The notes under the pieces are model-generated. The model was not told where the DNA came from, did not search any database, and was given only the letters and a program-made list of their open reading frames with translations. A stretch of DNA of 64,000 nucleotides from an uncultured Flavobacteriaceae bacterium. GTDB taxonomy: Bacteria > Bacteroidota > Bacteroidia > Flavobacteriales > Flavobacteriaceae. The stretch covers positions 620,001-684,000 of the forward strand of contig CANMSH010000002.1 in NCBI GenBank assembly GCA_947500525.1, in the 5' to 3' direction. Every line of letters begins with the position of its first letter. Within the stretch, counting starts at the first letter, position 1. The translations under genes and the position numbers were made by a program. This document shows positions 37,225 to 45,969 of this stretch, one piece after another.

Positions 37225-37758
37225 ATGAAAAATACGTTGGTCATAGTGACCCATCCTAAACTAGGGAGTTCTAAAATTAACAAACGTTGGATTGAAGAAC
37301 TCAAGAAACATGAAGATCATATCATTGTTCACAATTTACATGCTACATATCCTAACTTGGAAATAGATGTTAAAGAAGAGCAACGTTTACTAGAATCTGT
37401 AGATAAAGTGATTCTTCAATTTCCATTTTACTGGTTTAATTGTCCTCCATTTTTAAAAAAATGGATAGATGACGTTTTAGCGCACGGATGGGCTTATGGC
37501 AAGAATAGTGGGTATAAACTAGCTGGTAAAAAAGTAGCATTAGCTGTTACTGCGGGTATTAAAGAAGAAGATTATCGAGCAACTGGAAGATATGACTATA
37601 CCCTTGAGGAGTTGACCCGACCCTTTGAAACCACTTTTAAGTATGTCAAAGCAGATTATAAACCGCTCTATGCATTCTATGGAGAAGAACATAGTCCAAC
37701 CCAAGATGACATTGACACGAATGCAAAAAAATATATAGATTTTATAGAAAACTTATAA
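37225..37758 (+). CDS. Flavodoxin-like NAD(P)H-dependent quinone oxidoreductase
   Basis: This 177-aa protein is of the NQO/KefF/YwrO flavodoxin-like family. Its flavin-binding segments are VTHPKLGSSKINKRW, LQFPFYWFNCPPFLKKWIDD and AVTAGIKEEDY. It would catalyse two-electron reduction of quinones or related electrophiles in the cytoplasm. It lies downstream of the AraC regulator and ahead of two NTF2-fold genes. Confidence 0.9.
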   Translation: MKNTLVIVTHPKLGSSKINKRWIEELKKHEDHIIVHNLHATYPNLEIDVKEEQRLLESVDKVILQFPFYWFNCPPFLKKWIDDVLAHGWAYGKNSGYKLAGKKVALAVTAGIKEEDYRATGRYDYTLEELTRPFETTFKYVKADYKPLYAFYGEEHSPTQDDIDTNAKKYIDFIENL

Positions 37759-37815
37759 AGACTAAAACAACTAGTAATAATAGAATAATTTTTAATAATA
37801 AATAAATATAAAACA

Positions 37816-38304
37816 ATGAGAAAAATATTTTTAATCGCATTTACAGGGCTTTTATTAGCGTCTTGTGCAAACGAACAAAAAATGGAACAAACAGCGGAAC
37901 AAAAAAAACAAGAAGAAGCTGATTTAATGGAGGCAAATCGTAATTGGGCAAAAGCCGCGAGTCCAGAAGCCTTTTTTAGTTTCGTTAGTAGTGATGGCAT
38001 TATGATGGCCCCGGACAAGCCTGTTATTAAAGGATATGAAGCTATGGGGAAAACCTTGCAAGAATTTCAATCATTACCGGGTTTTAAAATAACTTGGGAA
38101 CCACAGGAAGCTTTTGTATCTAAAAGTGGAGATTTGGGTTATTCTATCGATAGAATTTTAGTGAATTTTAATGGAGAAGATGGAAAACAAATAAACCTAT
38201 TTGAAAAAGGAGTAAGTATTTGGAAAAAGAATGATAAAAACGAATGGAAAATGGCTGTAGATATCTGGAATGTAGACCCAACAATTACTTCAATTTACAA
38301 ATAA
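37816..38304 (+). CDS. DUF4440/NTF2-like lipoprotein
   Basis: The 162-aa protein has a lipoprotein signal (MRKIFLIAFTGLLLASC, Cys17). The NTF2/SnoaL-like fold of the DUF4440 group follows (NWAKAASPEAFFSFVSSDGI, then SGDLGYSIDRILV and EWKMAVDIWNVDP at the end). Such domains bind small hydrophobic ligands or act as degenerate enzymes; the role is unknown. Confidence 0.85.
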   Translation: MRKIFLIAFTGLLLASCANEQKMEQTAEQKKQEEADLMEANRNWAKAASPEAFFSFVSSDGIMMAPDKPVIKGYEAMGKTLQEFQSLPGFKITWEPQEAFVSKSGDLGYSIDRILVNFNGEDGKQINLFEKGVSIWKKNDKNEWKMAVDIWNVDPTITSIYK

Positions 38305-38324
38305 TAACAAATAAATATAATAAA

Positions 38325-38729
38325 ATGACAACAACAACAAAAGAAACAGTACAAGATGAGATTCAAAATTTTAATGAATATAAAGAAGTGGTAAAAGCAC
38401 TGCAACCTTATATTAAAAGTGCAAAATCTGGAGATGGGAAATTGAGCAGATCTGCTTTTTTTGATCACGCTCATATCGTTGGTTCTATAGAAGGTAACTA
38501 TTATAATATGGACGCAGATACCTTTGGTGATGTAGTTGGTCAAGGTGGCCCGTCAGAAAATGTACAAAGTCATATTGCATGGATTGATATTTCGGGACCT
38601 GCTGCAGCTGCAAAGGTAGAGTTTATAGATTGGAATGGTCTACGTTTTACAGACTTCTTCGTACTGTACAAAAAAGATGGACACTGGAAAATCAGTGGCA
38701 AAGTGTATGACACTCACTCTAAAAATTAG
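38325..38729 (+). CDS. Lumazine-binding-like NTF2 family protein
   Basis: I start at the Met 21 bp after the previous stop (MTTTTKETVQDEI), since the longer frame would overlap the upstream gene. The 134-aa protein matches the putative lumazine-binding (Lumazine_bd_2) NTF2-like group: DEIQNFNEYKEVVKALQPYI, then SHIAWIDISGPAAAAKVEF and HWKISGKVYDTHSKN. It is cytoplasmic, having no signal peptide. It forms a tandem of two NTF2-fold genes. Function unknown. Confidence 0.87.
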   Translation: MTTTTKETVQDEIQNFNEYKEVVKALQPYIKSAKSGDGKLSRSAFFDHAHIVGSIEGNYYNMDADTFGDVVGQGGPSENVQSHIAWIDISGPAAAAKVEFIDWNGLRFTDFFVLYKKDGHWKISGKVYDTHSKN

Positions 38730-38761
38730 TAGCAATACAACATCTAGAAAGTTTTATAAGG

Positions 38762-38819
38762 AACAAGGGAAGGTTTTAGCAATCCTACCAACCTACAAGA
38801 ACTAAAACCTGACCTTGTT
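38762..38819 (+). terminator. Long hairpin after NTF2-like gene
   Basis: Two nested perfect arms, AACAAGG/CCTTGTT (7 bp) and AGGTTTTAG/CTAAAACCT (9 bp), are separated by a symmetric GA/GA internal loop. The end loop is 22 nt and TTATTTTGAC follows the arm. It probably ends the 37.2-38.7 kb transcript. Confidence 0.6.
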
Positions 38820-38856
38820 TATTTTGACTATTTATTAATACTTACAATTTCAACAA

Positions 38857-38952
38857 ATGAAAAAATTAACAAAAGGAGATGCTATTGACCTATTTATTGC
38901 AACCGATATTAAGGGTAATTTCATTCGTTTAGTATTATTTGATGGGTTTTGA
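38857..38952 (+). pseudogene. Truncated peroxiredoxin-like remnant
   Basis: The 31 codons MKKLTKGDAIDLFIATDIKG... then VLFDGF and a stop look like the first strand region of a redoxin/peroxiredoxin (KL.KGD...F..TDI.GN). The remaining ~150 residues with the catalytic Cys are missing. It lies 220 bp from a candidate island boundary, which may explain the loss. Confidence 0.4.
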
Positions 38953-38976
38953 TGCTATTTGATGGCGGACCGAAGT

Positions 38977-39095
38977 AAAAAAGGTAAAGACTTACCTTTT
39001 TGCGTAGGAGCCAGGTGATGCGACTGGGATTACCTATGGTCATCCCTCCTACCGTGTACTGCAAATGCAAAAGCAACCCTTTGGAGGGTTGACAT
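38977..39095 (-). ncRNA. Structured intergenic segment, possible small RNA
   Basis: Read on the minus strand, three hairpins follow each other. The first is CAACCCT/AGGGTTG (39091-39074). The second is a two-level stem (39052-39004) with outer GTAGGA/TCCTAC and inner GGGAT-ACC/GGT-ATCCC. The third is a terminator-like AAAAAGGTAA-GTCT-TTACCTTTTTT (39001-38977). No reading frame of note is present. It could also be a decayed gene end. No promoter is obvious. Confidence 0.25.
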
Positions 39096-39104
39096 ATTAA
39101 AATC

Positions 39105-39140
39105 AAAAATCCCACTCAAGTAAACTTGGTGGGATTTTTT
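39105..39140. terminator. Intrinsic terminator at island edge
   Basis: AAAAATCCCAC and GTGGGATTTTT form a perfect 11-bp stem with a 13-nt loop and T-run. It lies just outside repeat copy A; on the minus strand this is where the native terminator of a tRNA gene would be. Confidence 0.8.
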
Positions 39141-39169
39141 CAGTTAATCTGCACATTTGCGCTTGAACA

Positions 39170-39260
39170 GCGGAGAAAGAGGGATCAGAACCTTGATTGT
39201 ATCTATTTAACTATCAGATATTTAAAATTTATCTTCTACCCTACTCACCGAATTACTCAC
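39170..39260. repeat. Direct repeat A with decayed tRNA-Ser 3' end (att-like)
   Basis: This 91-bp segment matches 56731-56821 in the same orientation along its whole length, with scattered mismatches. It contains the identical stretches gcggagaaagagggat, tatctattta and ctaccctactcaccgaatta. On the minus strand its left part reads as a decayed tRNA-Ser T-arm and acceptor end (CCCTCTTTCTCCGC). The T-loop has changed to TTCTGATCC and the CCA is lost. I interpret it as an old attachment site marking the distal end of an island. Confidence 0.7.
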
Positions 39261-39537
39261 CTAACCAAAAATGATAATTTTTGGTTTTACAATTATCGAG
39301 ATGAAATGATAGAAGTTATCTTAATATTATAAAAAAAAATTATTTTTATAGAACATTGGATACGCACCAAAAGTCAGGCGGACGTTTAATTTCGATTTGG
39401 CAAATTGTATCATTCAAACTATCAACTATTAAATTAACGCTTAAATAAGTTCTCTAAGTACTCCTTTCGAGATGCTATTTTCGAACCCGTTGAACTTATA
39501 ATTAACGGTAATTGAATTAAAACACATAACCAACAAG
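39261..39537. other. Gene-free AT-rich stretch inside island edge
   Basis: I see no supported ORF, hairpin with T-run or promoter match in this segment between repeat A and the Lrp gene stop. It has a homopolymeric run (A/T-rich around 39330-39350) and no other notable feature. Confidence 0.5.
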
Positions 39538-39981
39538 TTAAAAAGGCCCTGCATAAACTTTCTTATCTAAAATGGAATTCAAAATTAGTGAAGTAGTTAA
39601 TTCGCCGTAAACTGCTAGTCTAGCGTTTAAATTTTCTAAATGCTTAGGATCTCTTACGTAACCTTTCATTAGCATGCAATCATGACCTGTAAGTTTATGG
39701 CATTCACAAATTTCGGGAACACTACCAATAAATTTTTCGAATCGCTCTACTTGTCCAAATCTTATTTTTATTGAAATATACACTCCTAGAGGATAACCTA
39801 TCCTATCCATATTTAAATCAGAGGAGTATTTTTCAATTACACCTGCATCTTCCATTTTTTGTATGCGTTCAGCAACTGTGGGTGAAGATAGCCCTACCTC
39901 TATTGCCAAGTCTTTTAGAGCAACTCTTGAATTTTCTTGGAGCATTTTCAAAATTTTCCAATTTATATCGTCAATTTTCAT
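39538..39981 (-). CDS. Lrp/AsnC-family transcriptional regulator
   Basis: The 147-aa protein has the N-terminal winged helix (DDINWKILKMLQENSRVALK, then LSSPTVAERIQKMEDAGVI) and a C-terminal RAM domain (VERFEKFIGSVPEICECHKL, TGHDCMLMKGYV). It is transcribed away from the DinB operon across a 116-bp intergenic region. It is the only minus-strand gene of the island and a candidate regulator of the long plus-strand run. Confidence 0.95.
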   Translation of the reverse strand: MKIDDINWKILKMLQENSRVALKDLAIEVGLSSPTVAERIQKMEDAGVIEKYSSDLNMDRIGYPLGVYISIKIRFGQVERFEKFIGSVPEICECHKLTGHDCMLMKGYVRDPKHLENLNARLAVYGELTTSLILNSILDKKVYAGPF

Positions 39982-40097
39982 AAGTAATATTTTTTATTTA
40001 AAAAGCAATGCAAAAATAGGTTATTTATTATTATAACCTAATAAAATAACGTCAATTAAGAAAAATACATTTTAACTTTGAATAAAAATTAATCTAA

Positions 40098-40616
40098 ATG
40101 ACAATAAAAGAATTAGTGCCAACAGAGTTTGACCCTTACTACGGAAGATATATAAATAAACTTTACCAAGATATTAGCCTTAGGGATAGTTTTATTAAGG
40201 GTAAAGAGAAAGTTATTAGTTTTTTCAAGGACCTACCTGAAACAAAATACAACTTTAGATATGCAACTGGGAAATGGACTTGCAAAGAAATCTTGCAGCA
40301 CCTTATAGATACCGAACGAATATTTCAGTATCGTTGTTTTCGTATCGCTCGTCAAGACAAAACAGAGTTAGCTGGTTTCGACCAAAACATCTATGTTGAA
40401 CCATCAACAGCAAATACTAAAACAATGGATGAACTTATTCAAGAATTTGTAGTTGTACGCGATAGTTCTATATCGCTTGTAAACAGTTTAAGTGATGAAG
40501 ACCTAAAAAATGTGGGCAATGCCAATGGCGGAAATATGTCTGCAAGAGCTGCTGCCTTTACAATTACTGGTCATGAAATATGGCATATGGAAATCATAAT
40601 AAAAAGATATCTCTAA
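40098..40616 (+). CDS. DinB-family protein
   Basis: The 172-aa protein has the four-helix DinB/YfiT fold. The metal-ligand histidines are seen in LQHLIDTERIFQYR and in GHEIWHMEIIIKRYL at the C-terminus, the usual three-His pattern. Members are thiol-dependent transferases or stress proteins (bacillithiol-linked in other phyla). It is the first gene of a tightly packed operon; its stop and the next start share a base (TAATG). Confidence 0.9.
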   Translation: MTIKELVPTEFDPYYGRYINKLYQDISLRDSFIKGKEKVISFFKDLPETKYNFRYATGKWTCKEILQHLIDTERIFQYRCFRIARQDKTELAGFDQNIYVEPSTANTKTMDELIQEFVVVRDSSISLVNSLSDEDLKNVGNANGGNMSARAAAFTITGHEIWHMEIIIKRYL

Positions 40617-40906
40617 TGCTCGAAATTAGAACTGTTTGCGAGCATTGCGGTAAATCATTACCCAATAATAGTAAAGAAGCGATGATATGTAGTTTTGAAT
40701 GCACGTATTGTAAAACTTGTGCACAAGAACTTTTTGAGAATGTATGCCCTAGTTGTGGAGGGAATTTTCAACCAAGACCAATTAGACCTAAAGAAATGCT
40801 TGTTAAATATCCGTCTTCAATTAAAAAGATTCTGGGTCGCAAAGAGCAAAAACAAATTAATACGATGAAATTAAAGTACGTTAAACTAAAACCTGAAGAA
40901 AGATGA
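40616..40906 (+). CDS. DUF1272 zinc-binding protein
   Basis: I start at Met 40616 (MLEIRTVCEHCGKSLP), which matches the DUF1272 N-terminus; the longer frame is an overlap artefact. The 96-aa protein has cysteine pairs CEHC, CSFECTYCKTC and CPSCGG, a RING-like double zinc site, then a basic tail. Function unknown. The start overlaps the DinB stop by one base and the stop overlaps the next start (ATGA). Confidence 0.9.
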   Translation: MLEIRTVCEHCGKSLPNNSKEAMICSFECTYCKTCAQELFENVCPSCGGNFQPRPIRPKEMLVKYPSSIKKILGRKEQKQINTMKLKYVKLKPEER

Positions 40907-41379
40907 ATGCAGTATTTGAAACTTATAAATCAAGAACCATTGCTTTTGACACATGTTTAGATATCAACGAGTGGGGAGTGAAAATCTATACCATTACCAA
41001 CAAGGATAAGTTTGATAGTAAATATATTTTAATGAATGTAAAAAAGCATCTTCCAGTATGGCTGAAGCAAATAGAAAACTCTACACTTCCAATCTATAAG
41101 CAGGCATTTCTTATAGTTCATGAAGCCAGAGAAGGTGTTTGGATTTTACTTAATTGGTGGACGGGTGGCGAAATGATAGAAACTAAGGTGTTTTTTTCAA
41201 GTTTTGACTCTTCCGAAATTATAACAGACTCACCCTACAATACCAACTCTTTGCTTTGTGTTTGGGAGTTAGAAGTTTTTGCTCACGAAAGAGCTTCTTG
41301 GATTAAGCATGTTTTGTTAAATGCCAATACGCCTGATTATTTGGGATATATAAATGACACAAGAATAAAGCAGTTATGA
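40903..41379 (+). CDS. Hypothetical protein
   Basis: The 158-aa soluble protein is not recognised. It is aromatic-rich (WILLNWWTGGEM, VWELEVFAHERASWIKH) with no signal peptide and no metal or nucleotide motif. Four-base ATGA overlaps on both sides couple it to the DUF1272 and SnoaL-like genes, so it probably acts in the same process. Confidence 0.75.
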   Translation: MNAVFETYKSRTIAFDTCLDINEWGVKIYTITNKDKFDSKYILMNVKKHLPVWLKQIENSTLPIYKQAFLIVHEAREGVWILLNWWTGGEMIETKVFFSSFDSSEIITDSPYNTNSLLCVWELEVFAHERASWIKHVLLNANTPDYLGYINDTRIKQL

Positions 41380-41723
41380 CAGAACAAATTTTGCTCGCTT
41401 TCGCCGAAGCATGGTCTTCCAAAAATCCAGATGCTATAATGGCATTCTTTGCAGGTAATTGTAGATATGCACCCTCGATATGCATTGGTGAAAAGAGTGT
41501 GCTTGAAGGTGAAATTGAAGTGAGGAACGCTGTTAAGATGCTTATAGAATTTGATAATAGTATCTCATCTAGTGTCAAGAATGTCTATGTGAATGACGAC
41601 TTTGGATTTTGGGAATGGGAATATATCACGCAGGATGATGAAAAAATTATGGGTTGTGATGCTTTTAAATTTAGAGGCAATAAAATCATAGAAAAAAATG
41701 CATTTCGAAAAATAAATCTATGA
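41376..41723 (+). CDS. SnoaL-like NTF2 family protein
   Basis: This 115-aa cytoplasmic protein is of the SnoaL/NTF2 fold: LAFAEAWSSKNPDAIMAFFA at the start, then VYVNDDFGFWEWEYIT and CDAFKFRGNKIIEKNAF near the end. It probably binds or isomerises a small molecule. It closes the four-gene coupled set that begins with DinB; the DUF5916 gene starts 19 bp later. Confidence 0.87.
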   Translation: MTEQILLAFAEAWSSKNPDAIMAFFAGNCRYAPSICIGEKSVLEGEIEVRNAVKMLIEFDNSISSSVKNVYVNDDFGFWEWEYITQDDEKIMGCDAFKFRGNKIIEKNAFRKINL

Positions 41724-41742
41724 TACAAGGTAATGTGAATTA

Positions 41743-44379
41743 ATGATGACTAGAATAAAATATATAGCTCTGCTCATAGGCATTTTCATAATACCAAGAA
41801 ATGCAATAGCTCAAGATTCTATACCCAAAAGAATTTACAAAACCAATTTCATTGGAGATATTCTTGCGCCTAAAATTGATGGTGTTATTAATGATAAAGC
41901 ATGGGGCTTAGTCGATTGGAGTGGTAATTATGTTCAGTGGAGTCCTAATGAAAATACAGAGCCTTCATATCAAACAAAGTTGAAAATTTTATATGATAAC
42001 AAGAATATATATGTGGCGTTTAGATGTTATGATGAAGAACCTGACAAAATTGTAAATAGATTGTCTAGAAGAGATGGGTTTGATGGTGATTGGGTTGAAA
42101 TAAATTTAGGGAGTTTAGGAGACAAAAGAACTGCATATTCCTTCACAATCTCAGTATCCGGAGTTAAAGGAGAAGAATTTATTACAAATGATGGCGCAAA
42201 TTGGGACAATACTTGGAACCCTATATGGTATGCGAAAACAAAAATTGATAATGAGGGATGGACAGCAGAAATCCGGATTCCTCTGAGTCAAGTAAAGTTT
42301 GGTAAAGATAAAGACCAAACATGGGGCGTTCAATCTACGAGACGTTTTTTTAGAAAAGAAGAACGTTCTGTGCGGCAAAGAAGCCCACAAAATGCACCAG
42401 GTTGGGTAAGCAGTTTTGGCGAACTCAAAGGGCTGAAAAATTTAGTCCCGCAAAAACAATTAGAAATACAACCATATTTTGTTGCTAAACTTAATACGTA
42501 TCAGGCTGAACCTAATAATCCCTTTAGAGATGGAAGTGATTTTAGTTTTGATGGTGGTGTAGATGGTAAATTGGGGGTCACTAATGATTTGACCCTCGAT
42601 TTTACCGTCAATCCAGATTTTGGCCAAGTAGAGGCTGACCCATCTGCAATTGCATTAGATGGATTTCAAATTTTCTTTCCTGAGCAGCGACCATTTTTTA
42701 TCGAAAATAAAAACATCTTCGACTATAAATATTCAACGTCGTTTTCAGGAACAACTTTTGGATTTAACAATTTGTTCTATTCAAGAAGGATTGCTAGAGC
42801 ACCGCAAGGAAATGTTAACCTAGAAGTAAATGAATATGCGGATATGCCAAATATTACAACAATGCTCGGAGCAGCTAAGTTTAGCGGAAAAACCAAAGAT
42901 GGATGGAGTATTGGAGTACTAGAGAGTGTGACAGCAAAAGAAACTGCCGATATTACTGATGGTAGTGATAATAGAAAACAAACAGTAGAACCTCTTACAA
43001 ATTATTTTGTTGGTAGAATTCAAAAAGATTTTAATAACAATAATACATTTATTGGAGGAATCTTTACTGCTGTAAATAGAGATTTACCTGAAAATCTAGA
43101 ATTTCTTCATAAATCGGCATATACAGCTGGCTTAGATATAACACATCAATGGAAAAATAGGAAATACTACTTTAAAGGTAATTTTGTTTATAGTAATGTT
43201 AACGGAACTGAGGAAGCTATATCTAATACGCAACAAACAATCACTCGTCTGTTCCAAAGAGTTGATGCAGATTATTTAGAAGTTGACCCAACAAAGACAT
43301 CTTTGACTGGTACTGGAGGTAATTTACAAATAGGTAAAGCTTCTGGAAATTGGAGGTTTGAAACGGGTGTATTATGGCACTCACCAGAATTAGAATTGAA
43401 CGATATAGGATTTCAACTAAAAGCAGATGATTATAGACACTACGCATGGGCGCAATATAGAACTACCAAACCAAGAAAATCCATCCGTGCTTTCACCGTT
43501 AATTATTTTCATAATACGTCCTTTGATTATGGAAATAATTTAAACGAAATTATTTTTGGTTCTAATGGGTGGGTCAATCTAAATAATAATTGGTTTATTA
43601 ATGGTGGATTTAGTTATAAGCCAATAAATTTTTCAAATTTTGCTTTACGTGGTGGGCCAAGACTTAAATTGGCAAATAATTTGTTTCATCGGTTCGGAGT
43701 CATTTCTGATGGTAGAAAAAAACTACGTTTAAGTGCTAACTATTCTGCAAATTATGGAAGTCAAAAAGCCTATAAATTTCATCAAATTGGAGGTCAACTA
43801 ACTTATCAACCCACAAATGCATTACAAGTATCTTTACTTCCCTCTTTTAGTACAAATGAAGACAAATTACAATATGTAACAACCACAAATTACAATAACA
43901 ATTCCAGATATGTTAATGCCACGATTAATCAACAAACATTAACTTTTCCATTAAGAGTTGATTACATTCTAAAACCTAATCTAAGCATTCAGTATTGGGG
44001 GCAACCATTTATTTCACGAGGTAGGTATAAAGATTTTAAATATATCAATAATCCCATTGCTTCAAAATTCGAAAATAGATTTACGAGCTATAGCGAAAAT
44101 GCTATAGCCTTAAATAATGGAATCTATTCTGTAGATGAAAACCTAGATGGTGCAGAAGATTATAGTTTTAGTAATCCTAATTTCTCTTTCGTTCAGTGGC
44201 GTTCAAATTTGGTACTACGATGGGAATATATACCTGGTTCTGAGCTCTATTTAGTTTGGTCACAAGATTTATCAACATTTGGAGATTTTAATGAAAACTT
44301 AAGAGAAGGACTAGTCAACAATATAACTAAACCTCAAAATATCTTTCTAATAAAAGCTACCTACAGGTTTATAAAATGA
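41743..44379 (+). CDS. DUF5916 protein with N-terminal CBM9-like domain
   Basis: The 878-aa protein has a signal peptide (ALLIGIFIIPRNAIAQ). A carbohydrate-binding family 9-like beta-sandwich follows (about residues 35-230: PKIDGVINDKAW, NIYVAFRCYDEEPDKIV, GWTAEIRIPLSQV). The long DUF5916 region after it looks like an outer-membrane beta-barrel with alternating aromatic strands, ending in FLIKATYRFIK. The C-terminal aromatic strand supports outer-membrane insertion. Function unknown; the family is widespread in Bacteroidota. It is followed by an unknown lipoprotein gene after 9 bp. Confidence 0.88.
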   Translation: MMTRIKYIALLIGIFIIPRNAIAQDSIPKRIYKTNFIGDILAPKIDGVINDKAWGLVDWSGNYVQWSPNENTEPSYQTKLKILYDNKNIYVAFRCYDEEPDKIVNRLSRRDGFDGDWVEINLGSLGDKRTAYSFTISVSGVKGEEFITNDGANWDNTWNPIWYAKTKIDNEGWTAEIRIPLSQVKFGKDKDQTWGVQSTRRFFRKEERSVRQRSPQNAPGWVSSFGELKGLKNLVPQKQLEIQPYFVAKLNTYQAEPNNPFRDGSDFSFDGGVDGKLGVTNDLTLDFTVNPDFGQVEADPSAIALDGFQIFFPEQRPFFIENKNIFDYKYSTSFSGTTFGFNNLFYSRRIARAPQGNVNLEVNEYADMPNITTMLGAAKFSGKTKDGWSIGVLESVTAKETADITDGSDNRKQTVEPLTNYFVGRIQKDFNNNNTFIGGIFTAVNRDLPENLEFLHKSAYTAGLDITHQWKNRKYYFKGNFVYSNVNGTEEAISNTQQTITRLFQRVDADYLEVDPTKTSLTGTGGNLQIGKASGNWRFETGVLWHSPELELNDIGFQLKADDYRHYAWAQYRTTKPRKSIRAFTVNYFHNTSFDYGNNLNEIIFGSNGWVNLNNNWFINGGFSYKPINFSNFALRGGPRLKLANNLFHRFGVISDGRKKLRLSANYSANYGSQKAYKFHQIGGQLTYQPTNALQVSLLPSFSTNEDKLQYVTTTNYNNNSRYVNATINQQTLTFPLRVDYILKPNLSIQYWGQPFISRGRYKDFKYINNPIASKFENRFTSYSENAIALNNGIYSVDENLDGAEDYSFSNPNFSFVQWRSNLVLRWEYIPGSELYLVWSQDLSTFGDFNENLREGLVNNITKPQNIFLIKATYRFIK

Positions 44380-44388
44380 AAATGTGAT

Positions 44389-44961
44389 ATGAATAAACAA
44401 CCGCAAATCAAAAAGTATCAAGGTCTCGAAACATACTCTGAGACATCAAAGATTATTATAGCAATGATTTCATTTTTTCTTGTCATTTCTTGTACAACTA
44501 ATAATCAAGATTCTAATTGGTCCATAGCGTTTAAAAATGATAAAGATGGTAATGTCATACATGGTAGCAAAAATGAACTTATTAATGCTATACGAAATGG
44601 AGCCGATATTAGAATTGGTTGGGGGAGCAAAGGAAAAAAACATCAAATAGAACATTTAAGTGACCCAATTTGGATTGCTATTCTTGATGAAAAAGAGATA
44701 ATGATTCACTTGCATCCACAAGTGCTTTCTTCAATTAATTGGGACAAATACACTGTTAATTATGCAGATTCAACTTTGCTAAGAAAAGAATGGAGGGTGG
44801 TCCTAACTACTAAAGGTGAGTTTGATGCCGTGTGGTATGATAGAAAGGAACAACTGGTTTCAAAGCGAATACCACAAAATCATGTTATCACATGGTTCGT
44901 AAGAGGTGTAAATGGGAAAAAACGAAATTCTCTTCCTTTTTTTAATCAAAGAAAATTTTAA
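44389..44961 (+). CDS. Unknown lipoprotein, paralogue of the gene at 52059
   Basis: The 190-aa ORF has a lipoprotein signal (IAMISFFLVISC). The first Met gives a long N-terminal tail; Met at 44464 would give a conventional-length signal and may be the true start. The mature part carries FKNDKDGNVIHGSKNELI, GADIRIGW, IAILDEKEIM and RVVLTTKGEFDAVWYD. DKDGN, a following G, LI, and IR-GW recur in the gene at 52059, so the two are distant paralogues. I do not know a function for the family. It is 2 bp upstream of the GNAT gene. Confidence 0.8.
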   Translation: MNKQPQIKKYQGLETYSETSKIIIAMISFFLVISCTTNNQDSNWSIAFKNDKDGNVIHGSKNELINAIRNGADIRIGWGSKGKKHQIEHLSDPIWIAILDEKEIMIHLHPQVLSSINWDKYTVNYADSTLLRKEWRVVLTTKGEFDAVWYDRKEQLVSKRIPQNHVITWFVRGVNGKKRNSLPFFNQRKF

Positions 44962-44963
44962 AT

Positions 44964-45428
44964 ATGGAATCGGAAAAAGTCAAAATTCGATTTGCTCAAG
45001 TAACTGATGTGGCTTCAATTATAGAGCTATGTAAAGCACATGCTATTTATGAAAAAGCGGAGTATTCTAAGAAAGGAAAAGCTAATCAGATTTCAAAAGA
45101 TATATTTTCTAGCAATCCCAAACTATATTGTTTGGTAGTAGAAAATAATATAGAGATAATTGCTTACGCTACTTACATGAAGCAATATGCTACCTGGGAT
45201 GCGGCAGAATACATTTATATGGATTGCTTGTACGTAAAAGAAAAGCATCGAAGTAAAGGAATAGGAGAAGAATTAATTAATCGTATAAAACAAGAAGGAG
45301 CAAATCTTGGATGCAATATTGTACAGTGGCAAACGCCAAATTTTAATAAGCGTGCAATAAAGTTTTACACACGAATTGGTGCGAACTGTAAAAGTAAGGA
45401 ACGTTTTTTTTTAAATATCAGTAAATGA
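44964..45428 (+). CDS. GNAT N-acetyltransferase
   Basis: The 154-aa protein has the GNAT fold. The acetyl-CoA-binding motif A is LYVKEKHRSKGIGEELI (the RxxGxG region), and the late strand/helix is WQTPNFNKRAIKFYTRIGA. The substrate is unknown. It is cytoplasmic, unlike its neighbours, and overlaps the next lipoprotein gene by 4 bp. Confidence 0.92.
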   Translation: MESEKVKIRFAQVTDVASIIELCKAHAIYEKAEYSKKGKANQISKDIFSSNPKLYCLVVENNIEIIAYATYMKQYATWDAAEYIYMDCLYVKEKHRSKGIGEELINRIKQEGANLGCNIVQWQTPNFNKRAIKFYTRIGANCKSKERFFLNISK

Positions 45429-45958
45429 GCAAGAGTGACGCTATATATTTCTCTTTGATTTTTTTTATCTCTTGTAGGTCTTACACGGAAGCCTATGTAG
45501 ATAGTCCGAAATCTGTTCTTAAAAACAATATGTTAGAGTTAAATGGTCAGTTCTCAAATGTCGATACCCATTCGATAAAGAGTCTTTACAATATTCTGTT
45601 TTGCTCATCTTGGAAGAATGACCCAAAATGTGAAAATTTTGAATCTAGTATTATAACTTTTGAAGTTCTCTCAAAAAACAGAGTTCAAGTTCAATATATC
45701 GAAAAGAATAAAATAATTGATTCTAAAATTCTCAGAGGAAAATATAAGAATGGATACTTTTCTGTAAGACGAAAGATTAATTCTAGAGGAATTCCATTTA
45801 TATATTACAAGTCTGAAGAAGTAAAAATTATTGCCGGAATTACAAAGGCTAACGATTTAATATTAAAGATTAGGGGCTCTAAAGGAGGAGGATTTTTAAT
45901 TTTTAACAATGGTGTTCCAATTCGCGAAAATTATGCGTTTAAAAAATTGAATCTTTAA
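45425..45958 (+). CDS. Unknown lipoprotein
   Basis: The 177-aa protein has a short lipoprotein signal (SLIFFISC, Cys near residue 17). The beta-rich mature region contains LELNGQFSNV, SSWKNDPKCENF, KILRGKYKNGYFSVRRKI and a late GGGFLIF. I have no family name. Its ATGA overlap with the GNAT gene and the 11-bp gap to the M1-fold gene place it in the same operon. Confidence 0.78.
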   Translation: MSKSDAIYFSLIFFISCRSYTEAYVDSPKSVLKNNMLELNGQFSNVDTHSIKSLYNILFCSSWKNDPKCENFESSIITFEVLSKNRVQVQYIEKNKIIDSKILRGKYKNGYFSVRRKINSRGIPFIYYKSEEVKIIAGITKANDLILKIRGSKGGGFLIFNNGVPIRENYAFKKLNL

Positions 45959-45969
45959 AAATATCTGAC

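Noticed and set aside
39004..39052. Group II intron domain V
   Set aside because: The stem has some resemblance (GAGCC-like start) but lacks the bulge and GAAA loop, and no intron-encoded protein is present.
40580..40615. Extended DUF1272 start
   Set aside because: The extension lies inside the DinB gene; Met 40616 matches the family start and gives a TAATG junction.
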